Source: Granulicella sp. S190
GTDB lineage: Bacteria; Acidobacteriota; Terriglobia; Terriglobales; Acidobacteriaceae
Assembly (NCBI RefSeq): GCF_009766095.1
Contig: NZ_LMUD01000016.1
Span: 15,284-79,283 of the forward strand
Direction of reading: 5' to 3'
Length of the DNA: 64,000 bases
Of the stretch, positions 38,852 to 48,569 are shown one piece after another. The number at the start of each line of letters is the position of its first letter. Within the stretch, counting starts at the first letter, position 1. The notes under the pieces were generated by a model that saw nothing but the letters and a program-made list of their open reading frames with translations, did not search any database and was not told the DNA's origin. The translations under genes were made by a program, and so were the position numbers.

Positions 38852-39883
38852 CTAATCCCGGTCGCTTCCATAAACCGCGATCCCCTGCGACACCCGAAAC
38901 GCAATGCTCGCACCGCGAGCCGCAAACTCCGACTTGGGATATCTAGCCTTCAAGTCCATAGCCAGGGCCTGCGTCCTCTTCGCCGCCTCATCCGCTCGCT
39001 TCTTATCCTCTTGCACCAGGTACATCGTCACCACAACACCCTGCCGATACACCGCGTTATAGAGCGCCTCCGCAGCCTTAGGCCCATCCGGAAACTGCTG
39101 CGCATACTTCACGTACAACCCCGTCTCCATCTCCGGACACTTCGGCAGCCCCTGCCAGTCCCCGCACAGCTTGTTATCCAGCAGGTCGAATGCCGCCCGT
39201 GCCGCAAACTCGCTGCCCGGATAAGTCTTCATCACCTTCTTCAGCTCGCCCTCATAGATCTGCGGGCGCAGATAAGCCTCCTGCTCCTTCGCGCTCGGCA
39301 GCGTGCTGATGTCCACCTTATCCAGCTGCCATCGAATATCCGCCGCCCGCCACGCAGCCTCAGCCGCCAGCGGCGAGTCCGGAAAGTACTCCGCCACCCG
39401 CTTGTACAGCAGATGAGCTTCTCCAGCCGCGCCCTTCGCCGCATGCGGGCGCTCCGCGTCATCCTCAAAGTTCGCCGCCGACCCAAACAGAATCACATCC
39501 CCACCCGCCGTCGACGGCCCCAGGATCCCCTTATCTCGAATCCATCCCGATGCCGGAGTCACATTCGCATCCTCGCCGAACTCAGGCTTATTGCGATCGT
39601 CTTCGTTCGCATCGTCGTTGATGTCGGTATTCGCAAACACCTTCACCCACGGCCCGCTCCGCTCCACGATCTGTATCTCATGTCCCGGCGTTACCAGCGA
39701 AAGCTTCTGCGAGTCCGCATCGGAAGCGACATAAACATTCGCATCATGCAGCACCGTCGCAATGGCCGTCCTGTCGTAGTCTTTCCCCTTCTTCTGCCCC
39801 ATCGCAGAGAAGCCAGCCAGCAGCACTATAGCCCCGCTTACCCTCAAAAATCGCCCGAAAGAAGTTATCCGCATAGCCCTCAT
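38852..39883 (-). CDS. secreted SH3-like/TPR protein
   Basis: 343 aa from ATG 39883 (GGAGG seven bases upstream; 39874 also possible). Signal peptide (FLRVSGAIVLLAGFSAMGQ), then an SH3-like domain (about 35-110: ATVLHDANVYVASDADSQKLSLVTPG, PWVKVF, SGWIRDKGIL), then helical TPR/YbgF-like repeats with aligned HLLYKRVAEYFPDSPLAAEAAWRAADI, KKVMKTYPGSEFAARAAFDLL and VKYAQQFPDGPKAAEALYNA. Likely a periplasmic scaffold at the cell wall. Confidence 0.8.
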   Translation of the reverse strand: MRAMRITSFGRFLRVSGAIVLLAGFSAMGQKKGKDYDRTAIATVLHDANVYVASDADSQKLSLVTPGHEIQIVERSGPWVKVFANTDINDDANEDDRNKPEFGEDANVTPASGWIRDKGILGPSTAGGDVILFGSAANFEDDAERPHAAKGAAGEAHLLYKRVAEYFPDSPLAAEAAWRAADIRWQLDKVDISTLPSAKEQEAYLRPQIYEGELKKVMKTYPGSEFAARAAFDLLDNKLCGDWQGLPKCPEMETGLYVKYAQQFPDGPKAAEALYNAVYRQGVVVTMYLVQEDKKRADEAAKRTQALAMDLKARYPKSEFAARGASIAFRVSQGIAVYGSDRD

Positions 39884-40055
39884 TAGACGCCTCCGCCGCT
39901 TGCCGGAGAGCGAATCACGGTCCAGTCTAAACTTTCTCCCTTCAGCGGCCACTTCCTGCTCTCCTCCTTACGAGACTACGTCCCCGTCTTCAATCGCATC
40001 CAAACAAGTAGACTAACTAAAGAGAGAATGTCTCGAACGAAGCGCCGACCCCTCT

Positions 40056-41237
40056 ATGACCCTGCAGACAGAACAGTATCCGAGCATGAAGCGGAAGCTA
40101 ATCCTTCGCGACTCCCTTAACCTGCTCGTTCTTTTGCTCATCACCATAGCTTTGTCTCTCGTCACTCTCTTCCTCTTTAGCTCCTTTGCCTCCCATCGCG
40201 AAGACCTGGCCCAGCGCTGGGCCGCACGTGGTCAGGCCACGATCAAGGCGGGCCATCCCGAGCAGGCTATCGTCGCCCTTCGCACCGCTCTCTCCTACGC
40301 TCCCGGTGTGCGCAGCAACGAGCTGCTCCTCGCGCAGGCCCTCGGCGATGCAGGCCACACCGAAGAGTCCTACAACTACTTCCTCGGCCTCTGGGAGACT
40401 GAGCCCGGCAACGGCTTCATCAACCTCAGCCTCGCCCGCCTTGCCGCGAAGAAAAAAGAGGTCCAAGCCGCCATCAACTACTATCACGCTTCCATCTACG
40501 GCACATGGGAGGGTGACGGCGTCCTCCGCAGACGCGACGTTCGCCTCGAGCTCTCCCAGTTCCTCATCTCCCATCAAGACCTCAGCGCCGCCCGAACCGA
40601 GCTGCTCATAGCCGGCGGCAACGCCCCTGAAGACGTACCCCTCGCGCTCACCCTCGCCCAGCTTCTTGAGCAGGCCAGTGCCCCCCGCGACGCTCTCACC
40701 TACTACCAGAAGGTGCTGGCGCAGGAGCCGAAGAATCAGCAGGCACTCGAATCCGCCGCGCGCCTCGAGTACCAGTCCGGCCACTTTGACGAAGCCCACC
40801 GCCTGATGGAGCAAGCCGCAAGCGAACATGAGACAGCCTCCAGCCCTGAGGCAATCTCTCCCGACGACAAAATCATGCTGGAAGACTCCGCACGCATCCT
40901 CGCCCTCGCTCCGCTCAAAAAACTTCCCAACAACGAGCGCACCGCCCGCATCCTCAAAGCTCGCGACCTCGCAAAGAAGCGCTTCGATGCCTGCAGCACT
41001 CAGGTCTCGGCAGCCAGCGGCCTCTCTTCTCCGCTGCAAACTCTTTCCGCAAAATGGGCCGGCAAAGAGGCCACCGAAGGCCGTGCCGCTCTCCTCAACG
41101 ATCCAGCACAACAGGATGCCACCATGGAGCTCGTCTTCGATACCGAGATCCAGACCAGCAAGATCTGCGGCGCACCTACCGGCGACGACGCGCTCCTCCT
41201 ACAGTTCGCCAGATTCCCCAAAGCAATGGAGCCATAA
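40056..41237 (+). CDS. membrane-anchored TPR protein
   Basis: 393 aa (ATG 40086 would shorten it by ten). One helix (about 20-45: LNLLVLLLITIALSLVTLFLF) followed by tetratricopeptide-like repeats to about residue 270 (IKAGHPEQAIVALRTALSYAP, EESYNYFLGLWETEPGNG, APRDALTYYQKVLAQEPKNQ). Projects helical repeats into the periplasm as a protein-binding platform. Next gene (ClC) starts 5 bp after its stop, so they share a transcript. Confidence 0.8.
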   Translation: MTLQTEQYPSMKRKLILRDSLNLLVLLLITIALSLVTLFLFSSFASHREDLAQRWAARGQATIKAGHPEQAIVALRTALSYAPGVRSNELLLAQALGDAGHTEESYNYFLGLWETEPGNGFINLSLARLAAKKKEVQAAINYYHASIYGTWEGDGVLRRRDVRLELSQFLISHQDLSAARTELLIAGGNAPEDVPLALTLAQLLEQASAPRDALTYYQKVLAQEPKNQQALESAARLEYQSGHFDEAHRLMEQAASEHETASSPEAISPDDKIMLEDSARILALAPLKKLPNNERTARILKARDLAKKRFDACSTQVSAASGLSSPLQTLSAKWAGKEATEGRAALLNDPAQQDATMELVFDTEIQTSKICGAPTGDDALLLQFARFPKAMEP

Positions 41238-41242
41238 GGTAA

Positions 41243-43078
41243 ATGGAAGAGAAGACCATCCTCGCCGGAGCAGAACCAGAGATCGACCCCGCCGCCGAAA
41301 GCAACCTCGACGAGGACATGATCGCCCGTATTGCCCCGGCGCGAGAAGAGCGCATCTTCTTGCTTCTCTCCATCTTCATCGGCGTCGTCTCCGGTCTGCT
41401 CGTAGTCTCCTTTCGCATGGCCATCGAGTGGCTCAGCGTCCTCCTTCTGGGCTCTTCTCCCAATCCGCATCAACCGCGCCTTCTCTTCGTCCCCGCCGCC
41501 GCTGGTCTCGTCATCGCGATCCTCACCCGCTACGTCTTCCCCAAGGTCCGCGGCAGCGGCATCAACCAGACCAAGGCCGCCCTCTACATCAGCAACGGCT
41601 ACATCTCCTTCCGCACCGTCATCGGTAAATTCCTTCTCTCCGCGCTCGCCATCGGCAGCGGCCACTCCCTCGGCCCCGAAGACCCATCGCTACAGATCGG
41701 AGCAGGCGTCGCCTCCCTCATCAGCCGCCGCTTCGGCATGTCCAAAGAGAAGCTCCGCATCTTCGCGCCCATCGGAGCCGCCGCCGGCCTCGCCGCAGCC
41801 TTCAACGCTCCCATCTCTGCCATCCTCTTCGTCATCGAAGAGGTCATCGGCCAGTGGAGCGCCGCTGTCCTCGGCTCTATCGTCCTCTCTGCCGTCGCCA
41901 GCGTCGTCGTCGCCCGCTCCTTCTGGGGATCGCAGCCGATGTTCCGTATCCCCACCATCAACCTCCGCGACTCCCGCGAACTCCTCGCCTATGCGGCCCT
42001 CGGCGTCGTTGGTGGCTTCGCCTCTCTTATCTTCGCGAAGGCCCTCAGCTATCTCCGCCCTAAACTCCGTAGCCAGCCGCAGTGGACGCAACTTTTCCAG
42101 CCCGCCGCCGCAGGCCTTCTCGTCGGAGCCATCGGCTACTTCGGCCTCGTGCAGGTCATGGGCGCGGGATACGAAGCCATCGACCAGGCCATGCACGCCC
42201 AGTTCGCCTGGAAGATGCTTCTTCTCCTCGCGCTCTTCAAGATCATCGCCACCACGCTGTCTTTTTCAAGCGGCACCCCCGGTGGTATGTTCGCCCCTAC
42301 TCTCTTCATCGGAGCCATGCTTGGTGCAGCCGTAGGCACAGTCGAAAAGATCTACTTCCCCCACTTCACCGGCTCTGTCGGCTCCTACGCGCTGGTCGGC
42401 ATGGGAGTCCTCTTCGCCGCCTTTCTCCGCGCCCCGCTCACCTCCGTCTTCATGGTGCTCGAGGTCAGCGGCAACTACTCCATCGTCCTGCCCGTCATCC
42501 TCGCGAACACCATCGCCTATCTCATCTCACGAGTTCTCCAGCCCGTCCCCATCCTCGAGCAGTTCACCCATCAGGATGGCCTCGACCTTCCCTCCATGGA
42601 AGAACTTCGCGAAGAGAGTAACCTCCATCTCGAAGATGCCATCCGGCCAGTCACCGTTCCCATCCTGCAGGGCACCGACACCATCGCCAATACTCTCCAG
42701 TCCGTGGCCCAATACGAAGACCTCAAATCCATTCCGGTCTTCCTCATCCAATGCGGCGACGGTCTCTGGTACGCCGCTAGAAGGGAAGAGCTCGAAGCTC
42801 TCACCTCTCTGATCGAGAACGCATCAGCAGACGAAGAGCGAAGTCCTGAAAGACAAGCTTCCCTCAGTGCCTCGTCTGATGGCCTCAGTGCGATCACCCT
42901 CGCCCAGCATCTAGGCTCCGAACGGACCCCAGTCCTCTTTCCGGATCTCCCTCTCTCAAGCGCACTCCCGCACTTCGAGCGCTGGCCTCTCTTACCCATC
43001 ACCAACCGGGCTCTCCGAGGCTCTCTCGAAGGCGTCGTCTCCCTGCAAAACGTCCTGGCCCGCTACCAGAAGCGCTAA
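41243..43078 (+). CDS. ClC chloride channel/transporter with CBS domains
   Basis: 611 aa. Ten or more helices with ClC motifs: VRGSGINQTKAAL (GSGIP-like), SLGPEDPSLQIGAG (GxExP with the gating Glu retained) and SSGTPGGMFAPTLFIGA (GxFxP). The last 170 residues hold two CBS-like segments (about 460-530 and 560-608). Retention of the gating Glu suggests an anion/proton exchanger rather than a plain channel; CBS domains would sense nucleotides. The upstream TPR gene ends five bases before its start. Confidence 0.92.
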   Translation: MEEKTILAGAEPEIDPAAESNLDEDMIARIAPAREERIFLLLSIFIGVVSGLLVVSFRMAIEWLSVLLLGSSPNPHQPRLLFVPAAAGLVIAILTRYVFPKVRGSGINQTKAALYISNGYISFRTVIGKFLLSALAIGSGHSLGPEDPSLQIGAGVASLISRRFGMSKEKLRIFAPIGAAAGLAAAFNAPISAILFVIEEVIGQWSAAVLGSIVLSAVASVVVARSFWGSQPMFRIPTINLRDSRELLAYAALGVVGGFASLIFAKALSYLRPKLRSQPQWTQLFQPAAAGLLVGAIGYFGLVQVMGAGYEAIDQAMHAQFAWKMLLLLALFKIIATTLSFSSGTPGGMFAPTLFIGAMLGAAVGTVEKIYFPHFTGSVGSYALVGMGVLFAAFLRAPLTSVFMVLEVSGNYSIVLPVILANTIAYLISRVLQPVPILEQFTHQDGLDLPSMEELREESNLHLEDAIRPVTVPILQGTDTIANTLQSVAQYEDLKSIPVFLIQCGDGLWYAARREELEALTSLIENASADEERSPERQASLSASSDGLSAITLAQHLGSERTPVLFPDLPLSSALPHFERWPLLPITNRALRGSLEGVVSLQNVLARYQKR

Positions 43079-43111
43079 AGTAAAAGGGGAGCACCGTGCC
43101 CGTCCTTTGTT

Positions 43112-43145
43112 GTCATTCCGCAGTGAAGCGAAAGAATCTGCTTTT
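43112..43145. repeat. GTCATTCCG...GAATCTG intergenic repeat, distant relative of the 58777 family
   Basis: TGTCATTCCGCAGTGAAGCG followed by AAAGAATCTGC lies between convergent genes. It has the GTCATnCnG...GAA-GCGAA-GAATC layout of a common intergenic repeat type and loosely resembles the repeats at 58777 and 63633. Confidence 0.45.
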
Positions 43146-43175
43146 ACACGCTCCGCCATTGCCGATAAGGATTAG

Positions 43176-44198
43176 CTAAGCCCCAGCCAGCTCCCCCATC
43201 AACTGCTCCCGCAGCGCGGGCTCCAGATTCCCGCCACTCAAAATTACAGCCACCTTCTTGACCTTCGGCAACTCCGCCGCGTGAAACAACGCCGCCGCCA
43301 GCGTTACCGCGCCACTAGGCTCAGGCACCAGGTTCGTCGCGCCCAGCATCACCCGCATCGCCGCCACTATCTCGTCCTCAGACACCGTCACAATCCCATC
43401 CGCGAATCGCATGACATGCGCGAAGTTCAGTACCCCCATGCTCTGCGTCCTCAGCCCATCTCCAATCGTCCGCGTCGTCTTCGCCGCAGGCCACTCCACC
43501 AGCGTCTTCGAGTAAAAACTCTCCTTCGCATCCGCTGCCAGCTCGGGCTCCGCACCCCACACCTGCACCCCGGCACTCGCCATCCCGGCCTGCGCCGCCA
43601 GCTTCACAGAAGTCGCCGTCCCACTCAACAATCCACCGCCGCTCACCGGCGAGATCACCAGCTCAACCCCCGGCAGCTGCTCCACAATCTCTAACCCGCA
43701 GGTAGCCTGCCCCGCGATAATCTGCGGCGCGTCATAGGGCGGAATCATCGCATAGCCAAACTCCGCCACCAGCTCCTCCGCCTTCATCCTCCGCTCCGAC
43801 GAAGCCGGACCCACCTCCACAATCTCCGCACCCAGCGTCCTCGTAGCGGCCTTCTTTACCTCAGGAGCATTGCTCGGCATCACGATCACCGCCTTCGCGC
43901 CCAGCGCCCGAGCCGCATACGCCACACCCTGCGCATGGTTCCCACTCGAATAGGTAATTACTCCACGCTGCAGCGCCTCAGGCGATAACTGCGCCACCAT
44001 GTTGTAAGCCCCACGCAGCTTGAAGCTCCCAATCGGCTGCTCGCTCTCTGCCTTGATGTAGAGATCGAACTCAGGCTCCGCAAACCGTCCCATCCGCAAC
44101 CGCGCTCGTTCCACGCGATACAGCGGCGTCCTCACCGCAACCCCGGCGATGCGCCTCTGCGCCGCCCGTATCTCCTCCAACGTCACAAACTCGCTCAT
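43176..44198 (-). CDS. PLP-dependent threonine/serine ammonia-lyase-like enzyme
   Basis: 340 aa; GGAAG precedes ATG. PLP lysine in PIGSFKLRGAYNMVAQ (near 58), SSGNHAQGVAYAARALGA, and the phosphate loop VSGGGLLSGTATSVKL. The ACT regulatory domain of biosynthetic IlvA is absent, so this is the short catabolic/serine racemase-like class, converting threonine or serine to oxoacid and ammonia. The two activities cannot be told apart here. Confidence 0.88.
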   Translation of the reverse strand: MSEFVTLEEIRAAQRRIAGVAVRTPLYRVERARLRMGRFAEPEFDLYIKAESEQPIGSFKLRGAYNMVAQLSPEALQRGVITYSSGNHAQGVAYAARALGAKAVIVMPSNAPEVKKAATRTLGAEIVEVGPASSERRMKAEELVAEFGYAMIPPYDAPQIIAGQATCGLEIVEQLPGVELVISPVSGGGLLSGTATSVKLAAQAGMASAGVQVWGAEPELAADAKESFYSKTLVEWPAAKTTRTIGDGLRTQSMGVLNFAHVMRFADGIVTVSEDEIVAAMRVMLGATNLVPEPSGAVTLAAALFHAAELPKVKKVAVILSGGNLEPALREQLMGELAGA

Positions 44199-44280
44199 CT
44201 ACTTCCATCTCCTCAAGCGCATCCGCCGCAGAGATAATAGTATCTGCCTCAACGAAACAACAGCACTCAGTGGCCGACAG

Positions 44281-46494
44281 CTAGAACACTCGCCCCAACC
44301 CGAAGAACCACTTGCGATGCCCACTGTCGCCGATGCTGCCCCCGCCATAAAACGGCCCCAGCAGCGTCTTCACCACCACAGCTCCTGCGATATCGTTCGG
44401 CAGGTTCGGCGTCCCCGCCGCTCCATTCCACACCTTGCCAACCTCATAGAACCCCGCCGCGTAGATCGAATCCCCAATCACCGGATTCAGCTTCGTCAAC
44501 CGGTAGAGATAGCCACCCTGCGCCAAAAAGTAATCGCTCCCCAGCAGCTCCCCGCGATCATAAGCGCTCAGCCGCAGAGCTCCACCCAGCGAAAACCCGG
44601 CAAGCCCCAGGTTCGTCGCCCCAAAACTCGTCCCACCCGCAACCGTGCCGAAGGCAATTCCTTTCTGCCCAATCGGAAGAAAGTGCGCAGCCCTCGAGTT
44701 CCACTGCGAGTACCCGCCCTCACCAAAGGGCCTTTGCGTCGAATACGTGTACTTCGTCAACAGCTCCGACCCCCGCGTCGGCACCTGCACGTTATCCTGC
44801 CCCAGGTATTGAAACCTCACGTTGCTTACAAACGGAGTCAGGTGGAAGAGCTGCTCAATCGGCTGTCCCACTCGCAGCGTCTCCCCGTACCACTGGTAGT
44901 CTTCGCCTGCCCTCAGCTCAGCCTTCGAACTAAATCGGTATCCCAGGTCCGCCCCAAAACCATTTCTCTCCTCGGTATACTGCGACAGCTCTTGGCTCCC
45001 CGAGAAAAATGAATTGATCGTATGCGTGTAGTACCCTCGAGGCGCGACGAAATACCGCTTACCCGCAACCAGTGGCTGATACAGCTCTCCCGTAACTCCC
45101 GCTACCTCACCCACCGAAGCATCAACCCGCACCTCACTGCCCGGCCCCGTCAAGCCGAAAAATGTGGCGCGCCCACCCAGCCCAAGCTGAATGTCGTTCG
45201 AATCATTCGAGTCCAGCGTCAATCCCACGTTCAAAAACGGTGGCCCATAGTCCTTGATGCGCGGCCGCACCATCAGCCCGGTCTTGTTCTTCTCATCCAC
45301 CAGGTTGTAGCTGATGCTCGAGTAGGTCCCCGTCCCCTGCAGATCTGCGATCGTATCTTCAATCTTCGTCGGGTCCACCGGCTTGCCCACATACTTCGTA
45401 AACTCATTCGCAATCTCGGCTCGCTGCGCGCCCTTGATCCCATACACATCCACAAACTGCGGCACGGGAATCCGCGTCCTTCGTCGAGCATCCCGCCGCG
45501 CCACATAAGCCCGCCAGTCCGCATCGTTCAGCGCATACTTCTTCAACTCGGCGGCATGCTCCTCCGCAATTTTCACGCCCTGCGGAATAATCTCCGCGCT
45601 CTTCTCAAACTCGCTGGCGCTGAACTTGCTTACATCCGCCTTCAATAAAATATTCGCGTTCTTCATGCTCTGCAGCTCATTCGCCGCAACCATGATCGCG
45701 ACATTCCGCCCCGCCACGCCCACCAGCGAATTCAAACTTGCCTTATCCACCGGCCCCGTATCCAGGTAAACCGCAATCACGATATCCGCGCCCATCGCCC
45801 GCGCCACATCCACCGGCAGATTATTCACCGCGCCGCCATCGGAGTAGATCTGGTCTCCATGCGCCACCGGCGCAAACACACCAGGAATCGACATCGTCGA
45901 CCGCATCGCCTGCGCCAGCGAGCCATCCTTGAAGATATGTTCCTTGCCTGAGGTGATGTCCGTCGCGACGCAGCGAAACGGAATCGGCAGATCGTCAAAG
46001 CTCTTCAGGTCATAGTACGGAAGCATCTCGCGATCCAACAAAAGCCCCACCGCCGATCCTGAGTTCAATCCGTTCGGCAGGCTCAATCCATGCTTCAATC
46101 CAAACTCCAGCCGGTTCGGAAACGCCAGCTTGTCCTCTTTGCGGCGATAGCTCAACGCCGGAAACGGAACCTGCCCGCTCAACACCACCGGCCAGTTGAT
46201 CCCGCCTACAAACGTCTCAATGTCCTGTGGACTGTTGCCCGAAGCATACAGCCCGCCGATCAGCCCGCCCATGCTGGTCCCGGCCACATAGTCCACCGGA
46301 ATGTGATTCACCTCCAGCCACTCGATCACGCCCACATGTGCAAACCCCAGTGCCCCGCCACCCTCCAGCACCAGCGCGACCTTAGGCCGCGACGGCGGCT
46401 CGACCACCGGTTTCTGCGCGCTCGCTACTTCGGCCGACACCATCGCTGCGATCGAGATCGTTGCAACCATACGGCAAAAAACATTCATCAACAT
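44281..46494 (-). CDS. type Vd patatin autotransporter (PlpD-like)
   Basis: 737 aa from ATG 46494 (AGGTGGG upstream; a start at 46539 would add 15). Signal peptide to about 27; patatin domain with oxyanion EGGGALGFAHVG, nucleophile Ser74 in GTSMGG and Asp219 in YSDGGAVNN; a POTRA-like segment (about 330-415: VPQFVDVYGIKGAQRAE, DLQGTGTYSSISYN); then an outer-membrane barrel (about 420-737) whose last residues KWFFGLGRVF end in Phe, the Bam signal. This order is the type Vd secretion architecture of PlpD and FplA. Predicted phospholipase A1 exposed or released at the surface. Confidence 0.9.
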   Translation of the reverse strand: MLMNVFCRMVATISIAAMVSAEVASAQKPVVEPPSRPKVALVLEGGGALGFAHVGVIEWLEVNHIPVDYVAGTSMGGLIGGLYASGNSPQDIETFVGGINWPVVLSGQVPFPALSYRRKEDKLAFPNRLEFGLKHGLSLPNGLNSGSAVGLLLDREMLPYYDLKSFDDLPIPFRCVATDITSGKEHIFKDGSLAQAMRSTMSIPGVFAPVAHGDQIYSDGGAVNNLPVDVARAMGADIVIAVYLDTGPVDKASLNSLVGVAGRNVAIMVAANELQSMKNANILLKADVSKFSASEFEKSAEIIPQGVKIAEEHAAELKKYALNDADWRAYVARRDARRRTRIPVPQFVDVYGIKGAQRAEIANEFTKYVGKPVDPTKIEDTIADLQGTGTYSSISYNLVDEKNKTGLMVRPRIKDYGPPFLNVGLTLDSNDSNDIQLGLGGRATFFGLTGPGSEVRVDASVGEVAGVTGELYQPLVAGKRYFVAPRGYYTHTINSFFSGSQELSQYTEERNGFGADLGYRFSSKAELRAGEDYQWYGETLRVGQPIEQLFHLTPFVSNVRFQYLGQDNVQVPTRGSELLTKYTYSTQRPFGEGGYSQWNSRAAHFLPIGQKGIAFGTVAGGTSFGATNLGLAGFSLGGALRLSAYDRGELLGSDYFLAQGGYLYRLTKLNPVIGDSIYAAGFYEVGKVWNGAAGTPNLPNDIAGAVVVKTLLGPFYGGGSIGDSGHRKWFFGLGRVF

Positions 46495-46631
46495 AACCCA
46501 CCTAACCTGCAAAACCGCATCATCGCGAGGCTCGCGCAAACTATGGGTTCCGCGCTGATCCTACTATCCCATCACCCTTGCACGGCCTCTAACCTCACAG
46601 GGGTAATCACCGCGCTAACCGCATCGCGACG

Positions 46632-46659
46632 CAAAAAAAGCGCCCCGGCAGGAGCGCTT
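46632..46659 (-). terminator. terminator after rnj
   Basis: AAGCGCCCC (46638-46646) and GGAGCGCTT (46651-46659) form nine pairs on the minus strand (one G-U), followed there by a run of seven T. It lies 23 bp after the rnj stop. Confidence 0.85.
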
Positions 46660-46681
46660 CTTTCAACACCATAAAAACTCG

Positions 46682-48352
46682 TCAGATCTCCAGAATCACC
46701 GGCATGATCAAAGGCCGACGGCTCGTGCTCTTCTGGATATACCGCTTCAGGTCATTCCGAATCTTCTCTTTGATCACGCCATAGTCGGCCTTCTCTTCCG
46801 CCGAAGATCCTTCCAGCGTCCGTTGAACCACCTGCCGCGCCTCACTGATCAAACCCTCTTCTGTCGCAATCGCCATACCGCGGATCACAATCTCCGGAGG
46901 ATTCTCCAGAAGGCCCGTTCGCTTGTTAATCGCAATGATCGGCAGCACAATTCCATCCTCGCTCAAGTGCTTCCGGTCGCGAATGACAATGTCCTCCACC
47001 ACATCGGTCGAGGTCCCGCCAGAGTCGATGCACACCCGGCCAACCGTAACCTTCCCGGTCTTCGTAGCCGAACCCTTATCCAACTCCAGAACGTCGCCGT
47101 CCTCCATCAGAATCGTCTTCTCCACGACGCCCATCGACGCCGCCAGCTCCGCGTGTCGCTTCAAGTGGCGATAGTCGCCATGCACCGGAATAAAGAACTT
47201 CGGACGAACGAGATTGATCATCAACCTCAGCTCCTCTTGGCTCCCATGTCCGCTCACGTGGATCAACCCCGACTGTCCATCGTCGTGAATCACCTTCGCA
47301 TCGCGCCGCTCCAGGTGATCGATCATCCGATAGATCGACTTCTCATTCCCTGGAATCACCCGCGAGCTCAGCAACACCGTATCGCCTGCGTCGATATGCG
47401 CGAACTTGTGATTGTTCACCGCAGCCCGGCTCAGCGCGCTCATGGGCTCGCCCTGCGTCCCGCTGATCATGATCAAAACCTTATTCGCGGGCATATCGCG
47501 AATCTGCCCCGGATTGATAATCAACCCCTGCGGCAGATCCAGATACCCAAGGTCCTGCGCAATCTCGGTCGAGTTATCCAGCGACCGCCCAATCACCGCA
47601 ACCTTGCGCCCATGCTGATGCGCCAGCTCCATCGCCAGCCGAATCCGGTGAATCGAAGAAGAGAAGCAGCTGAAGAACAACTTCTTCTTCGTCTGCGAAA
47701 AAATCTCATCCAGCTTCGGCCGCACAGCCCGCTCGCTCGGCGTATACCCATTGCGATCCACGTTGGTCGAGTCCTGCAGCAGCGCGAGAACGCCCTGCTT
47801 GCCCAGCTCCGCAAACGCATGCAGATCGAACGGCTTGTTATCCGGCGGCGACAGGTCGATCTTGAAGTCGCCCGTGTGCAAAATCACGCCCACAGGCGTA
47901 TGGATCGCCAGTGCCACGCAGTCCACCAGTGAGTGCGTCACCCGGATCGGCATGATCGAAAAAGGTCCCAGCGTCAGCCGCTTGCCGGGAATCAACTCGT
48001 TCAGATCGGCGTCGTCCAGCAGCCGGTGCTCTTCCAGCTTGCCTTCTACATACGCCAGCGTAAACTCGGTCCCGTACACCGGAACATTCAGCTCAGACAG
48101 AATCCACGGCAGCCCGCCAATGTGGTCTTCATGTCCATGCGTCAAAAGGATCGCGCGAACCTTCTCGCGGTTTTCAGTCAAATAGCTGATGTCCGGGACA
48201 ACAATGTCCACACCCAGCAACTCTTCTTCAGGAAACATCAGACCGGCGTCGATGACAATAATGTCATCCTGCCAGCGGATCGCCATGCAGTTCATACCGA
48301 ACTCACCAAGGCCACCCAGCGGAATAATCTTCAATTTATCTTGTGCCATCAA
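46682..48352 (-). CDS. rnj: ribonuclease J
   Basis: 556-aa metallo-beta-lactamase/beta-CASP nuclease for 5'-exo and endo RNA decay and rRNA maturation. Motifs: ILLTHGHEDHIGGLPW (about 74-89), HTGDFKIDLSP, QDSTNVDRNGYTPSE, SCFSSSIHRIRLAME and the late HGDYRHLKRHAEL. C-terminal domain after about 450 (RDRKHLSEDG) is the RNase J dimerisation/tail. Preceding intergenic contains a short repeat. Confidence 0.94.
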   Translation of the reverse strand: MMAQDKLKIIPLGGLGEFGMNCMAIRWQDDIIVIDAGLMFPEEELLGVDIVVPDISYLTENREKVRAILLTHGHEDHIGGLPWILSELNVPVYGTEFTLAYVEGKLEEHRLLDDADLNELIPGKRLTLGPFSIMPIRVTHSLVDCVALAIHTPVGVILHTGDFKIDLSPPDNKPFDLHAFAELGKQGVLALLQDSTNVDRNGYTPSERAVRPKLDEIFSQTKKKLFFSCFSSSIHRIRLAMELAHQHGRKVAVIGRSLDNSTEIAQDLGYLDLPQGLIINPGQIRDMPANKVLIMISGTQGEPMSALSRAAVNNHKFAHIDAGDTVLLSSRVIPGNEKSIYRMIDHLERRDAKVIHDDGQSGLIHVSGHGSQEELRLMINLVRPKFFIPVHGDYRHLKRHAELAASMGVVEKTILMEDGDVLELDKGSATKTGKVTVGRVCIDSGGTSTDVVEDIVIRDRKHLSEDGIVLPIIAINKRTGLLENPPEIVIRGMAIATEEGLISEARQVVQRTLEGSSAEEKADYGVIKEKIRNDLKRYIQKSTSRRPLIMPVILEI

Positions 48353-48477
48353 TGCTTAAGCTTACCACCGCAAGCTCAACAGCCTGTCAACATGCCAATT
48401 ACAGCGCCTTTGTGCACAAATGCCGCTACTTTCGTAGCCACCCACTCCATGGACCCCTCTTCATAGCTACCCCCGCA

Positions 48478-48537
48478 GTCATCCTGACCCTGAGCGTAGT
48501 CGAATGAGAAAGGACCCCTTTATTTCGTCTTTGTCTT
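48478..48537. repeat. intergenic repeat sharing its right end with the 63633 copy
   Basis: GTCATCCTGACCCTGAGCG, then GTAGTCGAATGAGAAAGG, then a 17-base match TATTTCGTCTTTGTCTT (48521-48537) identical to 63696-63712. The core differs from the 58777/63633 family, so only the right boundary is clearly shared. Confidence 0.6.
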
Positions 48538-48569
48538 CGCCGCTGCTTCGTCGGAGCAGCGCCACAAAG

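Noticed and set aside
40098..41111. 337-aa minus-strand frame
   Set aside because: Antisense shadow of the TPR protein; low-complexity Gly/Glu composition and no motif.
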